From assembly GCF_021347895.1 (NCBI RefSeq), contig NC_067120.1:22615361-22679360 (forward strand): a stretch of DNA of 64,000 bases, given 5' to 3'. This DNA comes from Acanthochromis polyacanthus (lineage: Eukaryota; Chordata; Actinopteri; Pomacentridae). Below are positions 1-11,556 of this stretch, in pieces. The notes below the pieces were generated by a model, which was given only the letters and a program-made list of their open reading frames with translations, made no database searches and was not told the origin of the DNA. The number at the start of each line of letters is the position of its first letter. The stretch's first letter is position 1. Both the position numbers and the translations under genes were made by a program.

Positions 1-130
1 AGGGTTTTACAAAATGTGGAAATTAATTAACTGAAAATGAACATGTTACTCCCCCAACTGCTATAAACAAACAAAAAGAAAGAAAGAAATAAAGGAAAGA
101 AATTAGAGATACAGTGGTAGCATATGGACC

Positions 131-354
131 TACACTATCATTCACAAGTTCGGGGTCACTAAGAAATGTCCTTATTTATTAAAGTAAAACAGACTTTTCA
201 GTGAAGACAACATTAATCATAAATACAGTCTACACAGTGTTAATGTTGAAAGGCTAATTGAAGATTAGAAAATCCTTGTGCAATTATGTTAGCGCGTGAA
301 AAAAAGTGTAATTTTTCATGGAAAACATAAAACTGTCTTTTGAACGGTCGTGTA
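131..354 (+). mobile_element. Internally deleted MITE copy, fish 'ggggtcac' family
   Basis: The left end (tacactatcattcacaagt) and right end (cttttgaacggtcgtgta) are imperfect inverted repeats. The same family recurs at 8583-8947 and 54386-54715. Against the 8583 copy this one lacks about 140 bp in the middle: the text runs from 'gtgttaatg' directly into 'ttgaaaggctaattg'. No coding capacity is present. The termini resemble a very common percomorph non-autonomous DNA transposon that I know from memory; the superfamily is not proven here. Confidence 0.75.
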
Positions 355-3300
355 TACAGAAGTGAAAAAGGTGATCCAATATCAAAATAAAATCACGTAT
401 GGAGTTCTTATTTTTTGCTTTATCATAACACATAACTGAAGCCTTTTGGTACATTTTCAAAACAGAGTATGAGACAACACTGTGTTAAATTATGGTTTAA
501 TTATTTAACCTCAATGTTAAACCGATTTCAGTAATTTCATTCATTAGCTTCTTTAAAAGTTTCTCTAATTAAACTAATTCTTAGATCAAATTTAGCAGCT
601 TCTGCTTAAAGAGAAGTAAAGAAGCAGTCCTATCCTGCTAAACACATCCAAGATACAGCCGTAGTCAGAACTCTCTGAGGCCCTCAGCAAAATTAGACTA
701 AGGTCCTTTCTGTCTGATCCATGAGCCATGCAAACCACAGACCACAGTCATATCGGACACTGTCGTGATCCCATTACAATCCTCCCTCCTTTAAAACATC
801 TAACAGTCTGATAATAAGTAGATAATAGTTTTAATTTTATTTTATCAGCTGCATCAGGTGCATCCATATTGCTCAGTAAGCATGGAATTTTGTAATGCAT
901 TTTGAGTACTAACAAGGTACAAAGGAGCTAACGTAGACAATTTATGCCTAGCAAATCTATGAGGCGAGTCATCATATTGTCTGACTGGTGCCCATAGAGG
1001 TCCCTGCTGGAAACATTTATTTCTGTGCATGTATATGAATGCTGTTCACCATGAGAGCATGCATTCATATGCAGTTATATTCAGCCTGACATGACAGCTA
1101 GTGGTGTTCTATGAATCCTCGATTTTGTAAAATGAGAGCTCCTTGTCCTGTTTTGCAACAACTCGCCATACATGTACTACTGTGTAGCCACTAAAAAGAT
1201 ACATTCCGCGGCACATAGTAGCCACAGTGTAAGCGTTGGAGCAAAACTCAATGTGCGGCAGATGTTTTCATGTACTATTAGTTTTAGGAACACATTTGAT
1301 AGTCTACTTCTACACATCTGGTTGTGTAGACGCTGTACATCATATGCTGTTGGAGAGAGTCAGGTCTCAGAATTGGAGCTAGCTAAAATGTGGGGAAGAA
1401 TTGTCAGTGAGGGAGGTGAGGAGTTACATGAGCCAAATGAAGTGCAGCTCACAGACAAGCTCTCATGTCTGTGGTTGGGATTTATCAACAAAAGCTCTTT
1501 GGTTAAGATTAGTAGAAGAACATGAATACGGAGTGTTGATGATCAGGTTGTGATTCTGTCACTGTTACAGCTGTCTAAGGTTACACACATACCATAACAC
1601 AAGTTTGATTAAGTTGTATAGTTGCTATTGCTGAAACACAAGGGTCTGCTAGGGTATGAGAACTTCTTTAGTCGTTCTTTGGTTGGTTGGTTTAATGAGC
1701 AGGGAGTCGGTGGGCGCTGCTGAGTTGTGAAGGAGTAGAAGTGTTAAAATAACATTATGTCAAAGTTAGTGTAACCAAGGTGTGCACTGAAACACAAAGT
1801 CTGTTGTTTGTTATTTTGCTTTTTTTTTTTTATTCTAAATTCTGTTATGATTTTCTCACCCTGTGTTATCCTGAGCAGATGGTACACTCGGATCTGGTTA
1901 GGCTAAAAAGGGAATAGGGTCTGGAGGTAGTGGGAAAGCAGACAGTATCTTGTTCTCAGGCTGAGGCCTTTAGCTCTTAAATTTTCTGCTTCTCCTTTTC
2001 AGTATTCAAAAGTTTTTCTTATGTCTTTTTTTGCATGGACTCCTGTCCACTGAGCTGCTTTGTTTGATATGCCCATTAGGTTTTCCAGCTATCTATCAAC
2101 ATGCACATCTTTACTATAGAGTTGCAGCACTGCAAAGCTGGACCACATTTATGCTTTAAAGTGACAACTGACAGAGCATGCATTGACAAATGGTACAGTA
2201 ACATGTCAGTATCAATATTTATTTGACAGAAAATTATTTTTGACTCAGAAGTCCTTTATCAAAACGAGCTATTGAAAACTTTGAAAATTTGACCTATTCT
2301 GACACTTTACAACAGAAACAATTCACTTAAAATACAATACAAGCTTGATGACTACTGAAAGCTTTAAATGGTTTCCACCACGTAGACAACTGTCAGTAGC
2401 TTTGATGTTCTACACTGCATAACATGTTCATTGTATAACAGAGCAAGATATCCATGAATCACACATCAAAATTCAGGCACAGCAATGATCGGCTGCTATA
2501 TTTAATCCTAATTCACATGACTGTCAGTCTGTGAAAACATTGTGCCCTCTGGACAGCAGTGATGGTTGTAGTCTGTCAAAAGTACACATTTCTCCTGTCT
2601 CCTTGAACAACCGGTTCACAGAATTTTCAGTTTATGCTGCCTGAGCAGATGCAACCAGATTTGTACACATTTTCTGTCAGATTTTTTCCCCTTAAGGACT
2701 TATTTTAGTATGGTATTTATGAAGATGCACAAATGTCCTGAAGCTTGACAACAAAATGGCCAAGACTATAAAATCCTATCAGCAGGCAATCAGACTGCAG
2801 GAAGCATATTCTAAGAGTAGTAGCTCAGAGACTTGGCTCACAGACTAAATGTCCATTCTGCTCTGTTACCATAGAGAACCTATTCAAAATTTGTCACTTT
2901 GACCTGGAGTTGAATTGAAATCACCAGTGGTACACGCAGTAATTCTGAAAACACTTTATGCATCACCACTGCCATTTTAGATCTCCGAGTGATTGCCATA
3001 TTCGGTCACCCCTTTTAAAGTCATTTTCATTCACATTGCTGCTTTCTCAGGGAATGGAAAGATTTTTTTTGAGAGAAACCATACTGTTGTAGGTCATTGT
3101 AAAAACGCTTGGTTTCCAATGATTCAGAGGTAATTGTATTCTATTTTAACTCATAAAACTCCCAGACACTAGCAGTGTTTCGTGCACATTATGGACACAC
3201 ACCTCAGCATTCTGCCTTTTGCTGTCCTTTCCAATCTCCTCCCTTTCTTTCTCTTCATCTATTGGTGCTTGGCTCTGCTAACTGCATATCAGGTCCGGGC

Positions 3301-3410
3301 ACAGGCTAATCGTGCGTCCCACAGGCTCGGTAAGACTCCAGCAATCTGAAGGCAGCACATTACCCCAGACATGCTTTAGTGTGGCACAGCAGCCTGAATG
3401 CCATGTCCGC
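355..3410. other. No gene recognised; AT-rich non-coding DNA
   Basis: Short open frames (for example 1172-1525 on the plus strand) show no recognisable domain. A loose hairpin joins 1027-1044 and 1057-1072 around tgcattcatatgca. No repeat with clear ends was seen. Confidence 0.6.
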
Positions 3411-3436
3411 AGAGAGAGAGAGAGAGAGAGAGAGAG
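3411..3436. repeat. (AG)13 microsatellite
   Basis: There are 26 bp of uninterrupted AG units. It lies just downstream, in minus-strand terms, of the candidate exon 3470-3697, so it would be in a 3' UTR or intron if that exon is real. Confidence 0.95.
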
Positions 3437-3469
3437 CGAAACCACTGGCGTTTGGCCCATCAGTTGCTT

Positions 3470-3697
3470 TCAGCAGGTTTTTGGCCCTGTGAAATCATTT
3501 TGCACCACTAATGATGTCCTTTTGCAAGCCACAATCCATTCCAGATCTTCTGGATCGCCCATAGGCAGCGCGTACGTGTAGAGGTCACGATAAACCTGCT
3601 TCATAAAGAATGTGTGTATAATTTCCGCTTGGAGCTGCGGCAGAGATTCCAGCAAGACACTTTTAGGTAAAGCTTTCAATTCAGACATGACTTTGCA
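3470..3697 (-). CDS. Candidate exon of an unidentified protein (72 codons)
   Basis: On the minus strand a pyrimidine-rich tract ending in TAG (intron end at 3698) is followed nine bases later by an ATG at 3688. It opens a 72-codon frame ending with TGA at 3470. The peptide begins MSELKALPKSVLLESLPQL and contains MKQVYRDLYTYALPMGDPED. Its balanced amphipathic composition and CpG-containing codons look more protein-like than the random frames around it. I do not recognise the family. No strong splice donor is visible inside the frame (a weak CAG/GTTTAT is the best), so it would be a terminal exon or a chance ORF. It could belong to the same minus-strand transcript as the exons near 14.8-15.6 kb; that is inference. 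Confidence 0.3.
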   Translation of the reverse strand, partial: CKVMSELKALPKSVLLESLPQLQAEIIHTFFMKQVYRDLYTYALPMGDPEDLEWIVACKRTSLVVQNDFTGPKTC

Positions 3698-4242
3698 CTA
3701 AAAACACAAACGTGTAGAAGCAGGACTGCATTAAAGTTTGATGAACTAGGTAATGAAATATGAAAGCACTGATAAAGTGGATGTTAATAGGTTGCCTATG
3801 GGTGGACTAAGCCTGTAAGTGAGGTGAACCTTCCTCCTGCAGAAACAGCTATTAAAAACACAAGCGTGTGCATGAGTGTGTAAAACACGAAGGCTGCTTT
3901 TAATGAAGCTAAAGTGAAGCTAGTAATTGCCAGAACGCAACACATGGATTAGTAAAACATTTACACAATAATGGACAGTCATTCTCCACTTACCTATTAA
4001 AGTGTTTCTAATTAATTAAGGAGTTTTATATTCAATAAAGTGCTCCAAATTAACATTGCACTGCTAAACAAAGATGCTAAAGCCGCAGATGCAGAACCAC
4101 TCGATTCCAGTAGTATACTCACTACTAAAATTTCATTAGACACATTCACTATAGGCTTAAAATGAAGTGGGTCCTTCTGTTCATCTAGAGAGATTCAGGC
4201 TTGAATCACAACGTATGGACAGGCGGGAACTGTCCATGGTAC
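3698..4242. other. No feature recognised
   Basis: AT-rich sequence with no ORF, repeat ends or promoter-like composition that I can support. Confidence 0.6.
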
Positions 4243-4246
4243 TTAA

Positions 4247-4793
4247 CCTTAGATGCACGAGTGATTGCACCCTACACTATTCCATAGGTTGGTCCAAAAT
4301 AACCCTGTAAGAATCATTTTTTGTCGTTTTGGTTAAGAATAATTGTTTATATTCTTGTTTGTATTATATTTTTGTGCACACAAGAATGATTTCATGTTTG
4401 AACTCTGTTTATTTTTCATTTTCTAAAAGATTTTGAACATTTTGATAATTGAGAAAGAATATTAACCAGAACAGCAAAAGAAGAATGTTAACATCCATTT
4501 TGTTGAAATTTTTCCACTCATTTCTTCCAACTGTTGCTGCTCTCCATCCCTCTAAGTTTGTGCATCACCTCTTGTACCGTATTATCAGTGATAAAGAGCT
4601 TGGGGTAGCCATACAAATATTACAATTTCTTTAAAAGCATAAAAGGTAAGTTAAAAATTTAAATGGAACGATATCAAAAACATGTTTTTTGACAAATAGC
4701 TGAAATAATGAAATGATAAAAACTTTTCATTGCAAAGATATTGCAAGAAACAATGTCACTGGGTCATTTTTGATCCACTGATGTATCTGAGGG
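4247..4793 (+). mobile_element. piggyBac-like MITE, copy 1 (TTAA-flanked)
   Basis: TTAA at 4243-4246 and 4794-4797 flanks an element beginning ccttagatgcacgagtg and ending gatgtatctgaggg. The ends are imperfect inverted repeats with the CCYT/AGGG termini and TTAA target duplication typical of piggyBac. The interior is non-coding and matches the second copy at 45518-47856 along its whole length, including the 'tttcatgtttgaa', 'cattttgttgaaa' and 'gatattgcaagaaa' segments. It lacks the Tc1 and LINE-tail insertions found in that copy, so it serves as an empty-site reference. Confidence 0.8.
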
Positions 4794-4797
4794 TTAA

Positions 4798-5310
4798 GAA
4801 TGTATCCGTCTTATTTTTGCTACTACTTAAATTATTATTATTTTTTTTTAAAAAAAAGGTCAACAGGAACTCAATCAACAACAAATCTGATTAGCTGTAC
4901 AGCTCTTTAATCAAGTTATGCATTTACTGGTTTACTGGTTCCAGGTACCTAAAAAGGAAAAACGTAAAAAATAAAATGCAATCGTAATACAGTTGATTTC
5001 AAAATAAAGGCACAGTTTGGTGTTATGTTCTAACCCACTTTGAGTGCAGAGATTGTGAGAGATGAATAACATGTTTGTGTTGCTCTTTTGAGAGTGACAA
5101 GAGAAAGGCGGAACTTAAAAAGAGGCTGAAAGTGCTAATGAGCCTTATTTTAACAACACAGCGCCGTCATGAATATTTAACAGCTAACAATATAAAGTCT
5201 GATGAATTCACCCTTCTGAGTGAAAAATGGTCTCTGTGAAGCTGCTGCTACCCAGACATACAATACCACTGTCGAAAAGTGCTGTTTGCTTTTAAATAAA
5301 ATTTCTAATT
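4798..5310. other. No gene; possible conserved non-coding block near 5060-5200
   Basis: The segment around 5060-5200 contains gctaatgagc, cattcttaaa-poor mixed sequence and a homeodomain-type TAAT core. It reads as non-repetitive. Conservation cannot be judged from one genome. Confidence 0.3.
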
Positions 5311-5412
5311 TCAATTCAATTTTATTTATATAGCGCCAAATACAGTCAAATTGTCTCATGATGCCTTACAGAACCCATATGTCTGACCCCCAGAGCAAGC
5401 CCCAAGGCGAGA
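5311..5412 (+). repeat. Truncated fish interspersed repeat 'tttatttatatagcgc'
   Basis: It starts with tcaattcaattttatttata and continues through 'tagcgccaaatacagtcaaattgtc' and the 'acccccagagcaagcc' segment. The family recurs at 25507-25622 (minus) and, longer, at 42906-43215. It is a high-copy percomorph repeat known to me from memory, probably the tail of a non-LTR element; the class is uncertain. Confidence 0.75.
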
Positions 5413-7145
5413 TTTGTTACTAAGCAAGGAGGATATTGAATTCAGCCTATTTTTTTTTTAAAAAGCATAAAGAACAAATAATACGACCGCACAAACGCCA
5501 GCATCCTTGAAAACACAAGTGCTTAACAACAGCTTTTACTGTGAAGGATACTCATGCCTTAAAACCCGTGTTCTGCTCTAGATAAGGTAACCATCGCCAC
5601 AGTCACCAATTTCATTTTTTTCATGATTGCAAATGGCACCTCATTATTCATGAACACTGATGGGATACTCAAACTTTCTCCACACGTCTGAAGAGGACAA
5701 GTTTCAAGGTAGTCGGAAAGATTCTGCAAGGTGCTAAGTCCCATGGACTCACTTTGTTGCTAGGCAACAGCAAGGGCACCAGTCCTCTTTCAGGAAAACA
5801 AATTCACTGTCCAAAATAAATAAAGATAGAGGGAACACGCCATGAACCTCTTGAGCGGGGTTAAGTCTCTGGGAATAACACTTGAAAAACATCAAGTACT
5901 GTGGCTGCAGAGGCCAAACAGTTGTTTATGTTTGGTAATTAGACTGTAGCTGTACAGACACAAACAGCATATCTACAATCTCCAAACAGGATTACTGGTT
6001 TACTTTTGAATAAGATAATTTGAGTCCTAATTATGCCTGAATATGATAAGACTTTTAAATTATATTGAAGAAAAATGTCATTTTCTGTTTTGCTACTTCA
6101 CATTGTTAGGCTCTGCAGACACTCCAAAGACTGAAAATATATGGAAGTGCTGTTGGTGGCTTTGTTGTTCGTTTTCATAAAGAAAATGCGAACAAACACC
6201 CTCGGAACAGATCAAAAGGCTACGAGGCTACTAACAACAGTAACTAGGACTCCTTATCAAAGAGGCCTGGCTTTATCTCATTAAAGCAGGCGAGAAAGTA
6301 GGGGGGAAAAAAGCTCCAGTTCCAAAGGGAAATGAAACAGTTTTGCCTGTATTTGCTTTGTTATTTAGCTAGAACAGCTCAAATTAATTACTCTCATCTT
6401 CTTCACTCTATTCATTATTCTAGCTGTAAACACATTAGTCAAATGAAATGTCTCTGTGCACACCTGGCTTTCTTATCTTTCATGCTGTTGACGACGGGGT
6501 GGTTCAGCATTTCCAAGGTGCTGCAAGCAGAGTATTAAAAAAACCCAGCGCCATTTATGGGATACGGTACCTGCCGCCTATTCTACCGATAGCTGCCTCC
6601 CAGGAAGCCTAAATGTATGAGATTTGTCAGTGTCAATTTCCCAGTTAATCTCTCTGGTCCACCTCGCTGCTGCCTCTGCCGCCCATTCATTCTGCTGCTC
6701 TGTGTCTACCTGCTCACACTATCCCACGTAGGACACGAAGGTGGCGGGAAGTCCAGGAATAAGAAACTAATCTGTGGTAGCCGATGCTGCAGTGTGTCCC
6801 TGCATGTGAAACTAGCAGAGCTGATACACATCCAAGAAAAACGGCCAGGTTGGAATTTACAGATGCAGAGTGAGCTTCGGTTCACTACAAATCCTGACGA
6901 TAAAACTGAATGTGACATGTCAGGCCATAACAATGGAATTTATAATTTACTCCTGTCTATCCACCTGGTGCAGAGATACTGCCACTGAGCAGAGAATATT
7001 GTGTGCTCTGAAAAACAAAGCGTCTCCTTTGTACAGTTACACTCAGTTACAGATTTGTGAAATCACCTGTTTGTTTATTTGTGTTTGTTTTAAATGTCAG
7101 AAATTGCATTATTAGAAATTAAAAAGTGGAATTTATAAATATCTG

Positions 7146-7151
<6 letters not shown>
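5413..7151. other. No gene recognised
   Basis: A 123-codon open frame at 6617-6988 has a Leu-rich stretch but no known domain, no splice context and an overlapping antisense frame. I do not call it. No repeats with clear ends were seen. Confidence 0.55.

Positions 7152-7190
<39 letters not shown>
7152..7190. repeat. (TA)n microsatellite
   Basis: About 39 bp of uninterrupted TA adjoins the left edge of the rearranged dispersed repeat at 7196. Confidence 0.95.
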
Positions 7191-7195
<5 letters not shown>

Positions 7196-7482
7196 CAGGA
7201 AAAGCACTTGGCTGAAATCTTGAAAAAATCTTGAAAAGATTTGTGGCAGAAATCACAGCAAGATAAAATGTGGTCATTTAATATGGATGTACCCACAAAC
7301 AAAATGACTTCACACTGAGCACAGGCATGTGTTATAAATCTGCGGGGGTGTTTCCGAATCCCATCAATTCCCCCCCTCCTGCTACATAGTTAGGTGACGC
7401 GATTCGGTATCCGTACATAACATACACATGCATAACACGCGCCTGGGCTCAGCACAAGGTCATTTTTTCTGAAAGATTTCAT
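7196..7482. repeat. Rearranged copy of the 'actccaccaagg' dispersed repeat
   Basis: The left half reads forward (aggaaaagcact, then ggcagaaatcac and gtacccacaaacaaaatgac, shared with 40350-40957 and 52956-53085) up to gagcacaggcatgtgttata. The right half reads in reverse: its complement gives cccaggcgcgtgttatgcat, then the flank 'cctaactatgtagcagg' seen at 27521-27994. The copy is therefore a head-to-head, palindrome-like fusion of two partial copies. No coding content. Confidence 0.7.
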
Positions 7483-8582
7483 CCGTCAAAAATGATACAA
7501 TTGAGCAGCCTTGACAGAGAACTGTGCTTTCTGAGTGCTTTTCTGATTAATCCTTCGCTCTGTAGCTGCTACTTTTTCCAGTGTTGCACTTTTCTTTGGT
7601 ATTTGAGGCAAAATATTTTTCAAGTAAAAATAACAGATAAAGACATTTGTTTATTTCTGTTTATTTCGGTGAGCTTTTTCCAAACTCTCTGAGCTCTTTG
7701 TGAGCTGCAGTTAACCAGAAACAGTCACAGTCAACAATTGGAAGTGAGACACAAAGGAGGGATAAACTGCTAATCAATACAGAAAGAAAGGCTTTTTGTT
7801 AAAAAAAAATATTACTCTGGCTTCTGAATAGCTAACGTTGTCCTTTTAAGAGTGTCAAAACCAACATTACTCAAGAACAGGGGAAGTATTTATTTCGGCA
7901 CCAGACTAGAATTTGGCAGGCAGCGAGGTGTAATTTGCCTTAAGTTCTGCAGTGAGTAAAATGCAAATTTCGGCTACATTAAGAAAGCCCGTGTTCTCAG
8001 CTCATTACTGTTAGACACTGGCACACTGGGAAGCTTCCTGGCCAATAACATTACAGCACCAATTAATTAAAATAATTCGGCTTTGACTCATATTAGTTTA
8101 AAATATCCGACAAAGAGATTGAAACTGTACCAATGCAAAAAACTAACGTTGGAACACCGATATCTATAATTCTGGTTATTTTCAGCTTGTTAAGGTTATT
8201 GCAATTTTTGTGTAGATCCCTTACTTTTGGGCTTGTATTTTGTCCTGCTAGTAAAACTGACTACTCTGTAGATTACATCATGAGAAAATGCTACAAAAAA
8301 GATTAAGCACTTTATCGTCATTTCCGCCTTTTTTCCTGTGTTATCTTCTTTTTAATTAAGAAATTCAACTTATGGTTGAAAAGTACAAATCAGATACAAG
8401 TAGGTTTTACTGATCTGGCTTTAAAGTGAGGGTCTGAACTGAAAGGTATTAGAATTCTGTTTTAAGGGGAAACAACCATTTATTAAAAAAAATTACCTTT
8501 ACTATATATTTTTATTTTTGACTACACTGCATAAGTAACTTGCATGTAACCTGTTGGGTGTTGGGTGTAGAAAGCTGCCTAA
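7483..8582. other. No gene; candidate regulatory block near 7860-8060
   Basis: 7860-8060 is non-repetitive and contains an octamer-like atgcaaat, a CCAAT motif and ttaattaa homeodomain-type sites. This is motif content only. The rest shows nothing I can support. Confidence 0.3.
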
Positions 8583-8947
8583 TACAGTCCCTTTCAAAAG
8601 TTTGGGGTCACTTAGAAATGTACTTTTTTTAAATCTGTTTTTTTTTCAATTAAGATAACATTAAATCAATTTGAAATACAATCTAGACATTGTTAATGTA
8701 GTAAATGACTACATTAGCTGGAAACATTTGACTTTTAATGGAATATCTACAAAGGAGTACAGAGGAACATTTCCAGCAACCATCACTCCTGTGTTCTAAT
8801 GCTACACTGTGTTAGCTAATGGTGTTGAAGGCTAATTGATGATCAGAAAACCCTTTTGCAATTATATTAGTACATGAATAAAAGTGTGACTTTTCATGGA
8901 TAACATGAAATTGCCTGGGTGCCCTCAAACCTTTGAACATTAGTGTA
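8583..8947 (+). mobile_element. Near full-length MITE copy, fish 'ggggtcac' family
   Basis: A 365-bp element begins tacagtccctttcaaaagtt and ends cctttgaacattagtgta. The two ends, including 'tttggggtcact' and its near-complement 'ggtgccctcaaac', are inverted repeats. The interior holds the family segments 'ccagcaaccatcactcctgt' and 'gttagctaatggtgttgaa'. It has the same orientation as the copy at 131-354 and is inverted relative to 54386-54715. Confidence 0.85.
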
Positions 8948-9978
8948 TCTCTATAAAATAACCAAACTTGGCATTCATGGCAAATGCCCCTTTTAAAAGA
9001 CAATACATGTGAGATACATTCATGTTAAAGAGAGCCAGCAGCCTAAATATTAATAAACTGCTCATTTTTAGGCTGAAAATATGAAAGAAACCAAGAAACA
9101 AAAAACTTAAAAGTAAAAATTTTAAAACTTAAAATTTTATATTTTTAGAAACGGTATTCGCTTTGTTGCCATTTGGGAGTTAAATGAGAAATTTGATTAC
9201 AATGATGTTTGTATATAAAATCTAGAGCTCTCAGCCAGCATCCTAAGAGATGACTGAGACTAGAAATAGGGGTGATCAACTAGCCTTGCTCTGGTCAACC
9301 TCTTTAAGTCCTATAGTCACAGAAAGATTGCCAAGCAACCATCAGAGACACCAGACCTGACCACGGAAGTCCCCCCTGTAAATCCATGATGCTGCTTCAA
9401 TTTTGTACAGCTTAAATAAATGATATACAGCATATAAAATGTCAAAGATTGTATAGTTCAGAAACTTTGGACCGAACCAGACTCATTGTTGTCTCCATGT
9501 CTTGTCTTCATGCCAAGTTAAGCTATTGATGACATGAAGATAGATTGACATGAAGATTCAAGACATGACTTTGATATTAGTCTTCTCATGTCATTTCAGT
9601 AATGAAAGTAAATAAGGTTTCTTCCCAACATTATTCGCTGTGCTTCAAAAAATCCTCTTTGTGGTGCCATTGAGCAACTGCAAAGTGACTGCCAACAGAA
9701 TTAAGCTGCATTTGTGCTGGACCATTGACAAGACGGGGCTGAGAGAGAGATGGACTTTATATGTGTGTTCTATCATTCTCGTCTTGACATTTATGACGTA
9801 TCTGGCTTTGTTCCATTCTGATCTGTAGGAAATTGCATTTCATATGGCCTGGCTTGCTGTAGTATATCAGCCACAAAGCACAGAGAGGGCACTAAGTCAA
9901 AAATTCTGACGGAGGGCACATAAATCTCTATTTTTTTAAGAATGACTTTGGTCCATTAAAACATCTTAATGTGCTCAG
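8948..9978. other. No feature recognised
   Basis: AT-rich; only short open frames without recognisable domains. Confidence 0.6.
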
Positions 9979-9981
9979 TAA

Positions 9982-10747
9982 GGGTGCTTTCACACCTACG
10001 CCTTTCGGTCCGCTTAAAGCGGACTGGAGTCCGCAACACCTGCAAGTACGGTTCGTTTGGGCTGGTGTGAAAGCAGACCAGATTTTTTTTGGTTCGGACT
10101 AAAGAAGCGGACCGAGACCACCTCCCGAAGGTGGTCTCGGTCCGCTTCTATGTGAACTCCAGTTCGGTTCGCTCCTGGTGAGAACACAAACCTGTCTCCA
10201 TTCGGACCGGCTTGATGGTGCAGCAGACTTTATGGTCTACGGGAGCTTCCGTAGCAGCCTGCACAGGTTGTGGAGCATCGCCCGCTTTCTCCGATAACGT
10301 CTTGCAATGCATCTTCTCCGTGCCAAAAACGACTGTGTAATGTTCTCGTACCGAATGCGAGCTTCATGCTGGAACAACAGCAGTATTTGTGCTTGATGCA
10401 TAAAGCAATGATACGAATATATGGCAACAAGAACGAACAGGAGAGCATAGTTCATTGTTTACGAATAAACCTCGATCCATGGAATAAACACAGCCTGTTG
10501 TTTTCTTCTGGGACTTTTCCCTCTTCACATGCTGTGCCAATCAGCGTTCACCTACGTCATCTAAAACACCTTATTTTGTGAACAGCACCGCCAAACGACT
10601 GGGGGGAGATATAACATTCATCATAGTTGGTTCAACTGCGAAAACACTGGTGTGAATGCGAACTGAACCAGTTGAAAATAGCAACATTGTAACAACTTTT
10701 GGGTCCAAATGAACCACTCTAATGGACTAACAGGTGTGAAAGCACCC
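9982..10747 (+). mobile_element. PIF/Harbinger-type MITE, 766 bp, TAA target duplication
   Basis: The termini gggtgctttcacacct and aggtgtgaaagcaccc are perfect inverted repeats flanked by TAA at 9979-9981 and 10748-10750. A 3-bp TWA duplication is the hallmark of PIF/Harbinger. Many internal subrepeats of the tip sequence occur ('gtgtgaaagcag', 'tggtgtgaatgcg'). An antisense frame at 10237-10455 rich in Arg ('ARRRCIARRYRRKR') may be a remnant of a parental coding region; this is uncertain. No intact gene. Confidence 0.85.
10104..10148. repeat. Perfect 20-bp-stem hairpin inside the Harbinger MITE
   Basis: The arms 10104-10123 (gaagcggaccgagaccacct) and 10129-10148 are exact reverse complements around a 5-base loop (cccga). 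The stem is GC-rich, unlike the surrounding DNA. Confidence 0.95.
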
Positions 10748-10935
10748 TAAGTCAGATGACAGATAATCCCAGTGTGTGGGTCCAGACTTGTGAAATGTAA
10801 ACTCAGGCACTACTTCAATGATTCTTATTACTTTTCTGTGGAATCATATTTAGGGTCTGAGAACCAAATGGAGCAAAGCCCTATTGAAACCCATGAGTTT
10901 AGTGTTTTTCATTTTTCGTCCATCTTTTGCAGTTT

Positions 10936-11556
10936 TGAAGACCCAAAAATACTGGGAAACATTTGAAACTTTGCACACACATCAGGACCTTCAAAAAATT
11001 GGATATTTTAGGGAAATTGCACAGGTGTGTGCCAAAATGGCTCAATAGCACCACCTGGAATATTTCGAACAGGAACTACGGCCAGTACGTGTCACCTAAA
11101 GCTATGAAATTGGTAGGCATATGTAACTTGTCAAAATGTACGAAAATGTAATAGACAATCATACCTAAAACAGAACAGGAAGTCAACCATTTTGTATTAT
11201 GTGTCATAATATGGACCAATTTTTGTACATTTTCCAAAGCTATAAACTCAAACAGGGTAACCTCCATCAGAGCTCAAATTTGGCATGGGTGATTAAAAAT
11301 TATCAAAATGTTCCACAAAAGTCTGGTGGCGTGGAAAGAATTTCAGCGTTTCGCCATGAAACAGGAAGTGCGGTGTAATTGGCCTTGACATGCTCCAATC
11401 TGCCTCAAACTTTATACATGTGATCAGAGTCTGGCCCTCATCACATTCATAGGCCAAAATACACCCTCGGTTGCAACGCCACCTGTTGGACTTGCTTAAA
11501 TTCGCTGGCCAGCAAGGATGCGAGGACCTGACCAAGGCTGCTTGCAGCTTTAATTT
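10936..11556. repeat. Probable fish interspersed repeat ending in a gctgcttgcagc palindrome
   Basis: The block holds several phrases I associate with a common fish repeat: 'ctcaatagcaccacctgga', 'gcggtgtaattggcc' and a terminal 'ctgcttgcagctttaat'. A short palindrome (gctgcttgcagc) sits at the right end. No clear terminal inverted repeats or target duplication were found, so the class (Helitron-like or decayed DNA transposon) is open. The left boundary is approximate. Confidence 0.45.
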
